This document shows, in pieces, positions 23,299 through 35,245 of a stretch of 64,000 bases of DNA. The position numbers and the translations under genes are program-made. Each line of letters opens with the position of its first letter. Position 1 is the first letter of the stretch. Source of the DNA: Plantago ovata (taxonomy: Eukaryota > Streptophyta > Magnoliopsida > Lamiales > Plantaginaceae); assembly GCA_028274465.1 (NCBI GenBank), contig JAHHQI010000256.1, positions 1 through 64,000 of the forward strand, in the 5' to 3' direction. Under the pieces are notes generated by a model. The model ran no database searches and was not told the DNA's origin. It saw nothing but the letters and a program-made list of their open reading frames with translations.

Positions 23299-23303
23299 GT
23301 AGG

Positions 23304-23400
23304 TAGTGATAGACATTGCGTAGTTGGATTGTATTTGTTACCGATTGGACTAGAATCTTTTTTCCAGCATAACTCGAATGTTTATTGAACCAAATATTTA
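23304..23400 (-). pseudogene. LINE remnant, 5'-most segment
   Basis: Minus-strand frames read KHSSYAGKKILVQSV and NYAMSITT, the conserved RT-tail motif that precedes the segment at 20063-20480. The coding match stops near 23400, so the LINE was 5'-truncated on insertion. Confidence 0.65.
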
Positions 23401-24002
23401 CACAATTTTGGACTCTATGAACATTGTTTATCTCGGAGGGAATAGGTTGTTTGAGTGCATATAATGAAGGGTGTCTGTGAAATTTTCTCCGAATGTTCTT
23501 TTATGTGAGTAGTTTAATTAAAAACTGAAGTGTGAATATACATATTTTTTAGTCAGCATGCCAAAAGGACGACAGTTAACAAAGAATCTCGTTGATCTAG
23601 TTGCATCCATTCCAATAGAAAATTTTTATTGTTGCATCATGCTTTAATTGGCCGTGTTACTTGTCGGTATACGAAACGGGAGTAATAATAAGACCATTCA
23701 AAACAGTTTATCTAAAATGATTTTTTTAGTTAAATATTACTTTCTCCCTTTCATTAAAACTTACTAAGGGACTATTTATTGTGATCTTTGACCACGTATA
23801 GTTTTTAAATTAAACTGTATTAATATAAATTAAAAATTGATTATGAAAATATACTCCATTTGATTTCATAGTATAATTTTATTATATTTTTCTCTAATGT
23901 AATTTAGGAGTTATACGTGGTAAAAGGTCGCCATATTAATCACAACTTATAAATTCGTAGACCACATTAGTACTGGCGTCGTTGGTTCATTAAGTATTAA
24001 TT
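23401..24002. other. intergenic with a degenerate foldback
   Basis: GTGATCTTTGACCACGTATA near 23779 and its inverted partner TATACGTGGTAAAAGGTCG near 23912 form a foldback of about 165 bp that looks like an old Stowaway or mariner MITE. Nothing else is recognised. Confidence 0.45.
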
Positions 24003-24187
24003 AAGACCTTAAGACCTCTTTTGCTGGCAACTCGAGAAAAAGCAACATAGAGAGTTAATCGTGGTGTGATTTGGGAAGATAGAGACCAACGCTAACCAAG
24101 GATTGATCTTGACTTTTGTTAATAGCATCGAATGACTTATTGCAAGAGAAAAGCTCATTGGAAACTTCTTTTGGACAGAAGATGACA
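24003..24187 (-). pseudogene. PIF1/Helitron-type helicase, C-terminal end
   Basis: Minus-strand frames contain INKSQDQSLVSVGLYLP and then LYVAFSRVASKRGLKVLIN, the signature end of PIF1-like and Helitron helicases (usual form LYVALSRVTS..GLK). A frame change separates the two. The upstream part of the same gene lies at 35675-36186, beyond the CACTA-4 insertion. Confidence 0.78.
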
Positions 24188-24286
24188 ATATACTACAAGA
24201 AATCCTGAAAATAGCCACCACTCGTAGCGACGGATATTATCTGTGACTAAATTAGCCACGAATCGGTATTTTAACCACGGATAGGG

Positions 24287-24314
24287 ACGAACTGAGTCTG
24301 GACACTCAGTTCGT
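24287..24314. repeat. CACTA-4 subterminal hairpin
   Basis: ACGAACTGAGT pairs with ACTCAGTTCGT across a short loop, starting 96 bp from the left terminus. It corresponds to the hairpins at 28631, 32048 and 35246. Confidence 0.8.
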
Positions 24315-25952
24315 GCATGTTCAGGCCCGAGTTCACGGGATTTAGCCACAGATAGATTCTATACGTGGCTAAATTAGCCACGGATAAATTATTTGTGGCT
24401 AACTTGTTGACCTTTTTAATTCAAGAAAAAAAAAATTAATGTTAGCCATGGATAATTCTATCCGTGACTATTTAGCCACAGATAAATTCAATCTCTGGCT
24501 AAACCTGAATATTGATCTGGAAACGAGATCTCCTTCTCCATTTCACCAAAATCCCAATTCACCACCACTTCTCTCCAATTCTTTGCCCATCTCCGCCACC
24601 ACTCTGCCACCACATCACCGTCGACACCACCACCTCCTCCTCCATACCGCTCATCCACTACCACTCCAAATTAAGAGAAGAACGCGGCACCACACGACCC
24701 CCTTCGAATCGACCATTGACGGGTTCCACGACGACCACCGCCCACCACCACCACGGGCACAACAGCTCCACCACGACCACCTCTCCACAGTTTTCTCCTC
24801 TGCCACCACCACTAATCTCCAGGTATTAATCACAAACCCTAAACCCTAAAATTTGGAATTCTTTTTTTTTTTTTTTTTTTTGCAAAAATCGATTCTGAAT
24901 TTGATTATAATGCTTAATAATATGTATATCTTAGCTTAATTTTGAATTGTTAATATTGATAAGTTAGTTAAATCTGGAAATTGGTAAGATTTAGTTTTCA
25001 TTAATTAATTAGATTAAGAGAAATTTGATTTTTAGTGACAACTAATGGCCCCTTTCTCAAAAAAGACCTCCATGTGCACACAATTCTATTTTAGTCCAAA
25101 GTCAACACAAATTCAGTATTCCAAAATTTAAATTTGATGAGTCCAAACAACCCTTACATTTATACTTTTATTTTTCTTTTTCATTTTTTTATATTTTCCT
25201 TTTACTGTTTCTTTTCTTTTTTTTTTCTTCTTTTTTCACTCTTCTTCTTCTTCACAAACTCCAGCACCGGAATCCGGTGCCAGAGTATTCAAACTCCGAT
25301 CTGGAGTTTCGAAACTCCAGATCGCACTACAAATAAAACTGATTTTAGCAACGGATATCGCACTACAAATAAAACTGATTTTAGCGACGGATAGCATCCG
25401 TCGCTATATGTTAGCGATCCGTCGCTAGACACCAATAACGACGGAAAGCCCGTCGCTAAATAGGACGTCGCGAAAAGTGGCGTCGCTAAAAAATAAAGAG
25501 ACGGTTAATATTATCAGTCGCTATATGTAGCGACGATTCAGTTTATCCGTCGCTATATTGTTGTTGACCAACATAGAGACGGATGATTTTATCCGTATCT
25601 ATAAATAGCGACGGATTATGTATTCCGTCGCTAAAGCTAAGGACACGTGTCATTCCCTTGCGAGGGGAATTTGGCGACGGATCAACTAATCCGTCACTAA
25701 CTTCTCTGATTTGTTTTTTTTAAATTGATTTTTTATTTTACTGAATTTATGTGAAAAATTGTTATTTTAACTCAAAATTGAGTACGACTAACAAAATATA
25801 TATGATTGATTCATTTTACGATAATCAAAATTTCAATAAAAAAACTAAAAGTGTACGTACAAAGAAACTAAAAGGTACGAAGATAATCATTAAAATAAAC
25901 GAGAATCCTAAAATGTACGGATAACGAATAACAATCCTAAAAAGCACTAATC

Positions 25953-26724
25953 CTACAGGCTCTCCACTAACCAACCGACCCCTTCAACCGTCAATGCCCC
26001 ATCCCTATGTGCCTGCTCACGGGTCACATGGTTCTGCCACGATTCCAACCACAGATCCCGATGCTCCGGATTAAGGTACCGAACCCATTCTTTATGCCGA
26101 AAGTACCTTTCTTTGGCATAATAAATCGAATGCCTGTGAATCTTTTCCGTCCGGATGTTGAATACCCTCAATATCTCCTCCGCCTTGGCAGGAGGGACAT
26201 AGTAGTATTTCTGCAACACAACAATCCCACAAAAAATCCCACATCAGTGCCCCACAAGAACAAATAATGTGCGTACACATATGTACAGTAAAGGCAATGC
26301 CCCAAGAATAGATACTATAGGCAATGCCCCAAGAATAGATAAACAAATAATGTACATACACGTATATAATTAAGGCAATGCCCCAAGAATCCAATATAGA
26401 AATATTCAAGTAAAGATAGTAAAGTACCTGGAATTCTTCCCACAAGTGCTCCTTCACGGGTCGAGGAACCGTAGCCCACCTTTCTCCTCCACTCCCAGGA
26501 GGCGTAAAGAACTCTCTTTTCATGAGCATTGAAATCCTTCTAGAAGCTATAGTAGGTTGAAACCTGTCACACATTTTGAAAGATTAAAAGTTGGAGTACC
26601 GACAACTATATATACATGAACAATTAAATACCAATTTATTAAGAACTTACTTAGATCCGTTGGTGGACAATACTGGAAGCCCGTTGATCCGTCGAGGGCC
26701 GCCCGGTTGTTGTGCTTGATCCAT
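25953..26724 (-). CDS. CACTA-1 small transposase_24-type protein, three exons
   Basis: Exons 26651-26724, 26428-26563 and 25953-26210 join in frame through GT-AG introns to give 155 codons with no stop. The order of motifs, RRISMLMKREFF, then VKEHLWEEFQ, then YYVPPAKAEEILRVFNIRT, and HKEWVRYLNPEHRDLW, fits the En/Spm-associated plant transposase family (Pfam Transposase_24, named from memory). These are thought to be accessory DNA-binding or TNP1-like proteins of CACTA elements, while catalysis is by the separate TNP2 type. The short length suggests a reduced copy. It is one of the few undamaged reading frames in the window. Confidence 0.65.
26283..26400. repeat. short minisatellite inside an intron of the CACTA-1 gene
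   Basis: Three copies of GGCAATGCCCCAAGAATA with variable spacers, in intron 2 of the small CACTA-1 gene. Confidence 0.8.
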
Positions 26725-27036
26725 GGAAACTAATATACATATAGCATCATCACACTCAAATACAAAACACTAAAATACAAACTCTTAATGTGTTTAGACA
26801 AATACAAGATGTGTTTAGACAAATCCGTCGTTGTATGTGAATACGAAAGGATATCTCGATCTTTAGGATCTTGAAATCTCCATCTTTAGTTACTGACTAA
26901 AGATGGAGTCTTCAAACTCCTAAACATCCAGACACATTTCTTGCTCACATACTACATTATGTATATACAACTTATTAAGAATAGAGGATTTACATGATTA
27001 CGATATTGAACTAAACTTTGATAATGGCTGAAATAC

Positions 27037-27085
27037 GCTGGTACAGTAACAACGACATTAGAAATGTTGTTGTTACGGTACCAGC
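27037..27085. repeat. near-perfect 23-bp inverted repeat with 3-nt loop
   Basis: The arm GCTGGTACAGTAACAACG... at 27037-27059 pairs with 27063-27085 with two mismatches. It lies inside CACTA-1, outside its gene. Confidence 0.85.
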
Positions 27086-27845
27086 ATACTACAATCATTC
27101 ACAAGCCCAGTCCAAGTACCATACCATTCATCAATCTATATATATGGAAGTGATTAGATATTACCAAAAATCCTTTAATTTCGAAAATCCTAAAGTCATT
27201 ACATAAATGTATGCCTCATAAAATTTTCCCTATACATGAATGTGGCTACATGAATGTGTACATTAATACATTAACAATAAAGTGTATTTGTCCTTTAGAA
27301 TTCCCAACACCAACTATAAGAAGACACCTAATTTAACATATTCTCACACAAATATGAAAAACCCTAACAAATTCAGGTTTGAAGAAACACCCCCACATTC
27401 CCCCCCCCCCCCCCACCTTCTCCCCCACCACAAGTTGATCCCGAAATATTGGCTGAAATGGAGGAAGCTCTCCAAGAGGCATTTCCTCCATCTCCCCCAA
27501 ATCTCCTACTCCTCCCCCTTGTGAGCACAAGGAGGTTGAGCACTTCGAAGACCAAGGAGTCTTCTGCAAGATATGTCAACAACAACTTTTGGAACCAAAA
27601 GATGTCATCGACTGGTCGCTCCTACATGAGGACGAGGGGATGAAGAGTGACTAGAATTACCTATTGATGGATGAAACTTTTATATGTAATCCATATTATT
27701 AATAAAAATTCGACTTTTTATATTTTCTATCTTTCTTAGTTAGTTAATCATGTTTTCTTCTTTTGCTTATTGAGTGAATTATTAAGTATTTCCAGAATTG
27801 AGTTAAATTAAGAACTGAGTTACAATAAGCAGTAAGCATTTCATT

Positions 27846-28036
27846 TCCAGAAACCTAATTAGGGATTCGAACTACCCTAAACCCTAAATAAAAATTAAAA
27901 GTCAAGAAACCCTAAACCCTAAATAAAATTAACATACAGTTTCCAGAAACCTAATTAGGGATTCGAACTACCCTAAACCCTAAATAAAAATTAAAAGTCA
28001 AGAAACCCTAACCCTAAATAAAAATTAACATACAGT
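27846..28036. repeat. tandem duplication of about 95 bp with telomere-like CCCTAAA
   Basis: The block TTTCCAGAAACCTAATTAGG ... CATACAG appears twice in a row. Each copy holds CCCTAAACCCTAAA-type runs that resemble plant telomere repeats, though such runs are common in plant DNA near transcribed sequence. Confidence 0.8.
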
Positions 28037-28630
28037 AAATCAAAATTAATAAACTGAAATTAAAAGTATAGGGAAACTAACCTTTCAAATTGGTCTGGCG
28101 GTGCGGTGGCGGTGGCGGTGAAGGTGGAGGTGTCTTGCTAATCGTACCTAGCCCTCCAATAAACATAGAACAAATTCAATCAAAATCAAAATCAAAATCA
28201 AATCACAATCAAAAAACCCCAAAATTTAGGATTTTGTTAATTACCTTTCAAATTGACGAAAACCTCCAAATTAATTAGGGATTCGAACTCCTTGTAGGAT
28301 AGGGTTTGATTTGAGCTCAAATTTGAATGAATTGGATGAGTTTGGAGATGGATTGATGAAGTCGAAGAAGAAAAACAAGAGGAAAAAAGAGAAAGAGAGA
28401 AGAGCATAAATGGGAAAGAAGGAAGGTCGCTCGTCTGTATATGAGGACTTAGCGACGGATAACGTAATCCGCTGCTAAGTGATATTTTATTTATTTTTTT
28501 CAATTTTATTTTAACTAAAAAAAACGCCTGGTCAACAGATTTAGCGACATATCACATTATCCGTCGCCCACATAGCGACGGATAATATTTATCCGTCGTT
28601 AATTAGAACACGAACTCGATCTTTCTGGGC

Positions 28631-28657
28631 ACGAACTGAGCATAGAGCGCAGTTCGT
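28631..28657. repeat. CACTA-1 subterminal hairpin
   Basis: ACGAACTG and CAGTTCGT are separated by AGCATAGAGCG. The hairpin ends 97 bp from the right terminus. Confidence 0.8.
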
Positions 28658-30344
28658 CCTTATCCATCGCTAGCATTAGCGATCCGTCGTTAAATAGCGA
28701 CGGATGGTATCCGTTTCTATCCATCCGTCGCTAAAAGGTTGTTTTCTTGTAGTGTCGGAGAGAAAAAATATTGCTCCGATCTGGAGCGCAACGCTCCAGA
28801 TCGGAGCAAACATGCTCCGATATCAGAGAGTTCCAGATCGGCTCTTCGATCTAGAGCTTTGAAGCTCCAGATCGGAGCAAAACATGCTCCGGTCTGGAGC
28901 TTCAATGCTCCAAATCGGAGCAAACATGCTCCAATCGGAGAACATGCTCCGATCGGAGCATGTCTGCTCCGGTTGCCCGAGCTAACTCCGGTACCGGAGA
29001 TGAAGAAGAAGTGAAAAAGAAAGAGAAAAGGAAAACGAAAAAGAAAAAAAGAAAGGAAAAAGAAAAATAAAAAAGAAAAAAAGAAAAAGAGAAAAGGAAA
29101 AAATAAATATTTTGTCTTTTATATTTTAAAACACTAAGGGCTGTTTGGATTATTCAAAATCAAATTTTGGAATAATGAATTTGTGTTGACTTTGGATTAA
29201 AATGTAATTGTGTGCATAAGGAGGTTCTTTTTATTATTAGGGTAACTAGCATGGTATTAAAATCAATGGACCAATTAGATTAAATATGTAATTTAGTTAA
29301 GTTATCCTAGTTTCTAGTTTATATGATATTATCTAAATTAGTATTTTGATTAATATATTTTGATTGATTCTGGATTAGTTAATTTTGAATGATGATAAAT
29401 TAAAATAACCCTTTTTTTCTAATTTTGTTTAATTAATTTAGTTAATTCCCTACAAAAAAAACCGGATTTAGCGACGGACACCATCCGTCGCTATCAGTTA
29501 CCGAACCGTCGCTAACAGGCATTAGCGACGGAGACTCCGTCGCTAAATAGGATGTCGCAAAAAGTGACGTCGCTAATGAAATAAGCGACGGATAATATAA
29601 TCCATCGCTGTTTTCAGCGACAGATTAAACGATCCGTCGCAAACTTCATCGTTGACCAAAGTTGGGACGGAATACTTATCCGTCTCTATATATAGCGACG
29701 GATAAATTTATCCGTCGCTAGACGGAGTGACAAGTGTCTATATGTGGTTCAAGCTCTTTAGCGGCGGATAATTTCATCCGTCTCTATATATAGAGACGGA
29801 TAACATAATCCGTCGCTATATATAGATACGAATAACATCATCCGTCGCTAAATCTGGAGGGTAAAAAAAAAAAAAAATTCCCTATTTTGACAGCCAATTT
29901 ATAATACCAAAACCTGTACATACAGTATATACATCAATTGTCCATAATCCTCATTGAAACGAGTCATAAAGTAAACTCAAAATGGTGAAAAATCATTAAT
30001 ATAATAGATAAATGTTGGAAGTTCATTGCACACGAATGTATATAAGGTGTCGAAGATTCTAAACTAGTTACAATGCATGCAATTGCTAACTCTAATAATC
30101 CAACATTGCAAAGTAACAAGTCCAAGTCCAAAGGATCCCAATCTACACGAACATGCCTGTAAAAACAAAATGAAAAGGAGAAAGTTAAAAGATTGAACCT
30201 GAATCAACATACAACTCACATAGCCCTAAATTCACTAACACATGGTGACTAACATATCACCCAAACACATACAGTGGCAAACATACCACTCACACCAATG
30301 AACCAGTTTGTAAACGTACCATGATAGCAATAAGGCATTGTGAA

Positions 30345-30723
30345 TCATACAGCTGGCATGGGAGGCTGAAGTGGACCAAGGAGGGGATCTGCAAAGACAA
30401 AGAAACCATACAAAATGAAAGATGTAAGTTCATATGTACACATCAATTGCAACTCATTCAGTAATTAATAAAACTTTCGTACTTAGTGCATAAACAAATA
30501 TACCACACATACAATACGTGTAAGTATAGTTTGTACCCTCTTCATCGCCTGTGGCTAAGTCCACAAATGTGCCATCGTGAAAATGTATGACTTCATCCAT
30601 GACATGAACGGGGTTCATATCAAGTGCACCCAAGTCCACACTCGCTTCTTGGTAGGAGTTAGTCGTTGAGTCATCATCCTCATCGCGGAGATTTGGAAGC
30701 AATGCCAACGGCATAGTTATCAC
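30345..30723 (-). CDS. CACTA-2 small two-exon protein, function unknown
   Basis: Exons 30537-30723 and 30345-30388, with GT-AG boundaries (GAAGAGG/GTACAA and TTTGCAG/ATCCCC), join into 76 codons without a stop. The protein is acidic (LRDEDDDSTTNSYQ, HFHDGTFVDLATGDEED) with a proline-rich tail. I do not recognise a domain. Its place in a CACTA element suggests it is the tail of the same accessory protein that CACTA-1 encodes, but I see no shared residues. A start at the second Met (30714) is equally possible, or these may be the last exons of a longer lost gene. Confidence 0.4.
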
Positions 30724-32047
30724 CCAATGTAAGCCTAAACCAACACATCGAAACTAATATACGTATATCATCATCACACTTATTCATTTCAATTAAAAAC
30801 AAACTCTTATGTCTTCAATTAAAAGAAGACCAACAATATCCTAAATGAAGTCGATCCACAAGCATCAGTCAAAATGCAAGGTGAAAGGACTCTTTCTCAC
30901 TCGTAAATCGACAGAAAAAGCCATGCTCAAACAAAGGAGACCCAAAGGATGGGAATCCTAGACATCGACTTTTCCATCTAATAGAAATGACCATTCACTC
31001 ACGGGGAAAAACAACAGAGAAATGGATCGAAAGAATGGGAAGATCAGGACTATCATTCGAGGACCTGCGGGACAGCCTAACGCTCACTGATCTGATAGCA
31101 TGTACTATTAGTTAGGGTCCAAGAAAAATCTTACCAACACACAGAAACCGATTATAATAGCATCATCAAACTTTATAAAATGATTAAATATTAACCAAAA
31201 TCGTAATTAACAGAATACCATGAATCTATTAATTAACAAAATTAACAAAATAACACCAAATCCGGTTTTAACATCATCACACCATAATTAATTAAATTAA
31301 CAAAATAACATAATTAAAATAATTAACATAATAATAACATGAATATGAACAGAACTAACTTGAGCAAATTAACATGAATATTAAGCATGAATATCAAAAT
31401 TCTATTTAACATGAATATTAACCAAATTACAGTTAAAAATTAGGGTTAATTTACGGCAAATCAAATCGAAGCTTCGGTTTAGGCAAAAAGCCCCAAAAAT
31501 TAGGGTTAGGGTTCTAACCTTTTGTGACAGAGATCGAATCGGAGAATCGGAGAGGAGAAGAGGAGGAGGTGGCTCGTCACTATGGCACGGTGGTGGCTAC
31601 TTCTACCAATTTCAACCAAAAAGGAGGAATTAGGAAATGGAATTGAAAAACTAGAGAAGCAAAAGAAAAGAATGAGAGTAAGGAAACTTATCGATTGGAT
31701 TAAAGAATGGTGGCGGTGGAAGGTGATGTGTCTCCGATGATGAAGGTGGACGGTGGTGGGTGGTGGACGGTGGACGGTGGTTAGGGTTTACGCGATGATT
31801 AGGGGGAGAAGAGAATGAGGAGAGAATGAAGAAGAGAAGAAGACGTCGTCTTCTTTATACACAGATCGCGATTTCCTTTAGCGACGGATGACTCATCCGT
31901 CGCCATTTCTGGAATTAAAATTATATTTTCCTTTATTTTTTTCACAGTCAACGGGATATAGCGACGAATAGAATAATCCGTCTCCAAATTAGAGACGGAT
32001 AATGGTCATCCGTCGCTCTTGGAGACGCGAATTGGATCTCAGAACAC

Positions 32048-32073
32048 ACGAACTGAGCTTAGAGCGCAGTTCA
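32048..32073. repeat. CACTA-2 subterminal hairpin
   Basis: ACGAACTG and CAGTTCAT, one mismatch from the other copies. The hairpin ends 98 bp from the right terminus. Confidence 0.75.
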
Positions 32074-32174
32074 TCCTTATCCGTCGCTAACCATAGCGAT
32101 CCGTCGCTAATTAGCGACGGATCGTATCCGTATCTACTCTTCCGTCGCTAAATGCTTGATTTCTTGTAGTGATT

Positions 32175-33057
32175 TTGGATTAATTAAATTAATGAATTTA
32201 ATTTATTGTTGTTGTTGTAAATATAATTTTGAATGAAGATAATGATAATGATTTGATGAAATTATGGCCTTAGGTAAATTATTTAGTTAATTGCTTAATT
32301 AATTTCCAACATGTGTTTTACTATAGTTTTCCACCTACAGTACTATTTTCTTGTTCATGCTTCTTTGTCTGCCTAGGAACTCTTTGGCTTTTGTACGTGG
32401 AAAGCTCGATGCGAGGTATGTTTCAAAAGCTCATGAACTTGTGTAAGTTTCTATATAGATTAAAATTATCTATGGCCAAGTCTGTCCTTTTGTGTGTGAG
32501 TTGGATGCTCTTTTGGTTTTTATGGTTTCCGGTAGTGGATGCTCTTCGTGATGCTGGCTTCTCTGAAGATGTGGCACATGTAAATATAAGATTTACATGA
32601 TGCATATACTTTTGATCACTTGTGCATATGCTATTTTTTCGGACAGAATTCATGTAGATGGATATATAACTTGAGATAATCAAGTCTTTTCGAACGTTCT
32701 ATTTTCATTAGAGTACGGTGTATTTCAGATGTATTGTTAGATTGGACCATTGCCTATTCATTATTAATGTTAATTGTTGTTGTTGTAAATAGAACTTTGA
32801 ATGATGATGATGATAAAGTAGTATAGTATCGTTATGTTGGCATTGTGATCTGTAAATCTACTAAGTATATATACTGGCATGTATATCTACTCCAAATGAT
32901 TTATCTAAGTTTGATTTTTTTGAATATAGTAACATCCTCTGTGTGTGTATGTATATCTATTAAACTAGAGGATCGTATTTATTTCCCAGGCCACTACATG
33001 CCAGTTAGTTACTCTATTAAACATTGACACTTCTTTCTACGTTTTTGCTTATGATTA
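32175..33057. other. interior of CACTA-4, no intact gene
   Basis: AT-rich. GTTGTTGTTGTAAATA followed by an AATGATGATGATGA-like stretch recurs at 32207 and 32777. A roughly 50-bp block near 32534-32583 (GTGGATGCTCTTCGTGATG) is repeated at 35388-35437, on the far side of CACTA-3. No reading frame is recognised. Confidence 0.5.
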
Positions 33058-33411
33058 CACTACAAGAAAACAGGAAAATAGCGACGGACGGCATCCGTCG
33101 ATATACAAGGGTCGATCTGTCGCTATCAGTGCTTAGCGATAGGACGTCGCAGAAAGTGGCGTCGCCAATCCATTTAGCGACGGATCAGGTTTATCCGTCA
33201 CTATATGTAGCAACGGATAAATTCATCCGTCGCTCAGTTGGCGTTGACCAATTGAGTGACGGATAAGTTTACCCATCGCTAAATATTGCGACGGATAAGC
33301 TTATCCGTCTCCAAATCTGATTTTTTGAAAAAAAATTTATTTTTTTTAAATTTCTATAATTCACCTACAATATAATAAAATATTAAAATATATATTTTTT
33401 AAATGCAATAA

Positions 33412-33480
33412 GGGTGATGCGAGAATCGAACTCGCGACTTCTCGCATTTAGCAAGAATCATACCACTAGACCAAACACCC
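33412..33480 (-). tRNA. tRNA-Pro-like pseudogene
   Basis: On minus it reads GGGTGTTTGGTCTAGTGG at the 5' side, with GAGTTCGATTCTCG as T arm (B box) and CACCC closing the acceptor. This matches plant tRNA-Pro except at the anticodon loop, where only TAAAT sits between CTTGC and GCGAG, five bases instead of seven. No proper anticodon exists, and one acceptor pair is lost. It is therefore a decayed or captured copy inside CACTA-3. Confidence 0.7.
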
Positions 33481-33718
33481 ATTTTCTTCACCAAAATAAT
33501 CTCTACACGAAATAATTAAGAAATATACTAATAGAAAAAAATTCATATAATAAACTAAAAGATATACATATCCACAATGTAAATTTATTACTTGTTGGCA
33601 ACACAATACTCAATAACACTCAAGCATGGATAAAATTGAACCAAGGCGTGTAAGCAAGAATTAAGCAGTACATATGATCATTCAATAGGAGACATATAAG
33701 ACTTATACCGTAGGAATT

Positions 33719-34010
33719 CCCAAATCCTTCATGTGATGCTCCCCCATTTGCTTTAGTGCGAGCATATCTATCTGCAAGAAAATACCAAGGTAACATATGG
33801 TATGATTAGGAACTTTATATAGGTGAAGTGTTTTTGCACCTCCAATCCACAAGGAACATTCAAGATTGAAGAAGCCAGAGAATATGATTTTCTGTACACA
33901 CACTGATTTTTAATGACATAAACTATTATAAAAGAATCAATAACGGATGGATGTGTAAAAGTATACCTTGAAAGAATTCCATCAAGAAGCTGTCCCCCTT
34001 CACATAACCT
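33719..34010 (-). pseudogene. SAM-domain-like exon fragments captured in CACTA-3
   Basis: An exon-like block at 33719-33771, bounded by TTGCAG and /GTATAA, encodes IDMLALKQMGEHHMKDLGIP, which resembles the second half of a sterile alpha motif domain. Just upstream (about 33965-34010) another block with a GTATAC donor reads GDSFLMEFFQ. The pair looks like host-gene exons carried by a transposon. The evidence is short and the identity tentative. Confidence 0.4.
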
Positions 34011-35245
34011 GAACGATGAAATTTAGGAGTATGTACTAAAATCTTACAGGCAACATAGCAAATATAGATTGTGTCAATTGTAACCAACACAAGGACTAAT
34101 TCAATGCTGACTGTGGGTGATACAAGAAAGATGAATAGTATAATTTATTAATTGGATACAAGAAACTTACTCTATCACTATGTAAACGCTCTCAATATTT
34201 TCACCTCCTTGCTTACATCTTCAATGGCAATGACCATGGTCATCTGGAACACACAATATACGTGCCATTAGAAGAAATCAACACCATAACGAATCCCGAC
34301 ACCAAATGGCGTAACACTACAAGAAAACAACAATATATCAATACAGTTTTCAGGATCCAACAACTACGACAAAGAACCTGTAGAGTCAGCCAAGATAAAA
34401 TCTTATTCAAGAACAAAACAACAAGTACACCTATCATCCTCTCCCAGAACTAAATATACATGAACCACACATAACCAAAGCCCTTAATAGTATTCTTTTT
34501 CGCAATCTTCAGCACAAAAAGAATAAAACAAGCACATCATGAATAATAAGGCTATTACTAAAGCAAACTCAGGAAAAATACGTGAATTAAGAACTCTAAA
34601 TCTATAAATTATCCAATTTCAACCATACACTATCCAATTTATACTGCAAACTTAGGAAATACGTTAATAATAAGAACCATAAATTTATAAATTATCCAAT
34701 TTAAACCATAAACAACTACATAATAAAACATACACTACTAATGCATAGCATACAATTGATAGAAATAGTTCAAATTGTAAAAAATAAAAAATAATGAAAG
34801 TTAGGGTTAGAATTAGTACCTTTGATTTGGGAAAAAATAACCAATGAAATCACATTGTTTGTCCACCCAACTTCCTTGTCAAACAAGTTTCGATTAGACA
34901 CCAAGAACACAAAAAATGATAGAGTTTTGATACATATATGAAAAAAGGGGAAAATGGAGATAAGAGGAGAAGAGAGGAGAAGCGAAGAGAAGAAGAAGAA
35001 GAAAGAGGAGAAGAAGAAGACCAGATCTCGTCTTATCCGATTATTTTTCTAGGACCAAAATAAAATATTATTTTTGTTTTTTTCCCTTTTTCTTTTCTTT
35101 TTTTTTTCCTTTTTTTAATTAACAGTCAACGGAGGGGAGCGACGGATGATCTTATCCGTCGCTACTTTAGCGACGGATGATCTTATCCGTCCCTACTTTA
35201 CCGACGGATAAGATCATCCGTCGCTATCTAGTGGCCGGTTTAAGG

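Larger units (their letters stand above)
25325..28754 (-). mobile_element. CACTA-1, 3.4 kb
   Basis: Starts CACTACAAATAAAACTG, ends TTTTCTTGTAGTG, with TCG on both sides (25322-25324, 28755-28757). The subterminal repeats are TAGCGACGGATA and its complement. The left terminus is duplicated: a second CACTACAAATAAAACTG begins at 25361, also preceded by TCG. It inserted into C1. It carries one small spliced gene of the plant transposase_24 type on minus and lacks the large TNP2-type transposase, so it is non-autonomous. Confidence 0.85.
25018..29272. mobile_element. palindrome-array MULE-like element C1, split by CACTA-1
   Basis: Flanked by AATTAGATTAA on both sides (25007-25017, 29273-29283), which includes a 9-bp Mutator-sized duplication. 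The inverted ends GAGAAATTTGATTTTTAG and GGTCCATTGATTTTAATAC extend into a long inverted repeat with TGCACACAATT, TTTTAGTCC and AAAGTCAACACAAATTC. Without the 3.4-kb CACTA-1 insertion it is about 0.82 kb. The core is an array of GCTCCGATCTGGAGC palindromes (25255-25324 and 28755-28990), then CTCCGGTACCGGAG and GAAGAAGAAG. No coding capacity. Confidence 0.75.
29448..32171 (-). mobile_element. CACTA-2, 2.7 kb
   Basis: Ends CCCTACAAAAAAAACC (CACTA with one substitution) and TTCTTGTAGTG, with ATT on both sides (29445-29447, 32172-32174). Subterminal TAGCGACGGATA repeats like CACTA-1. Contains one small two-exon gene. It is inserted in the interior of CACTA-4. Confidence 0.82.

Noticed and set aside
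24520-24830. Pro/His/Thr-rich frames with CCACCACC runs
   Set aside because: Low-complexity sequence inside CACTA-4 with no conserved motif in any frame.
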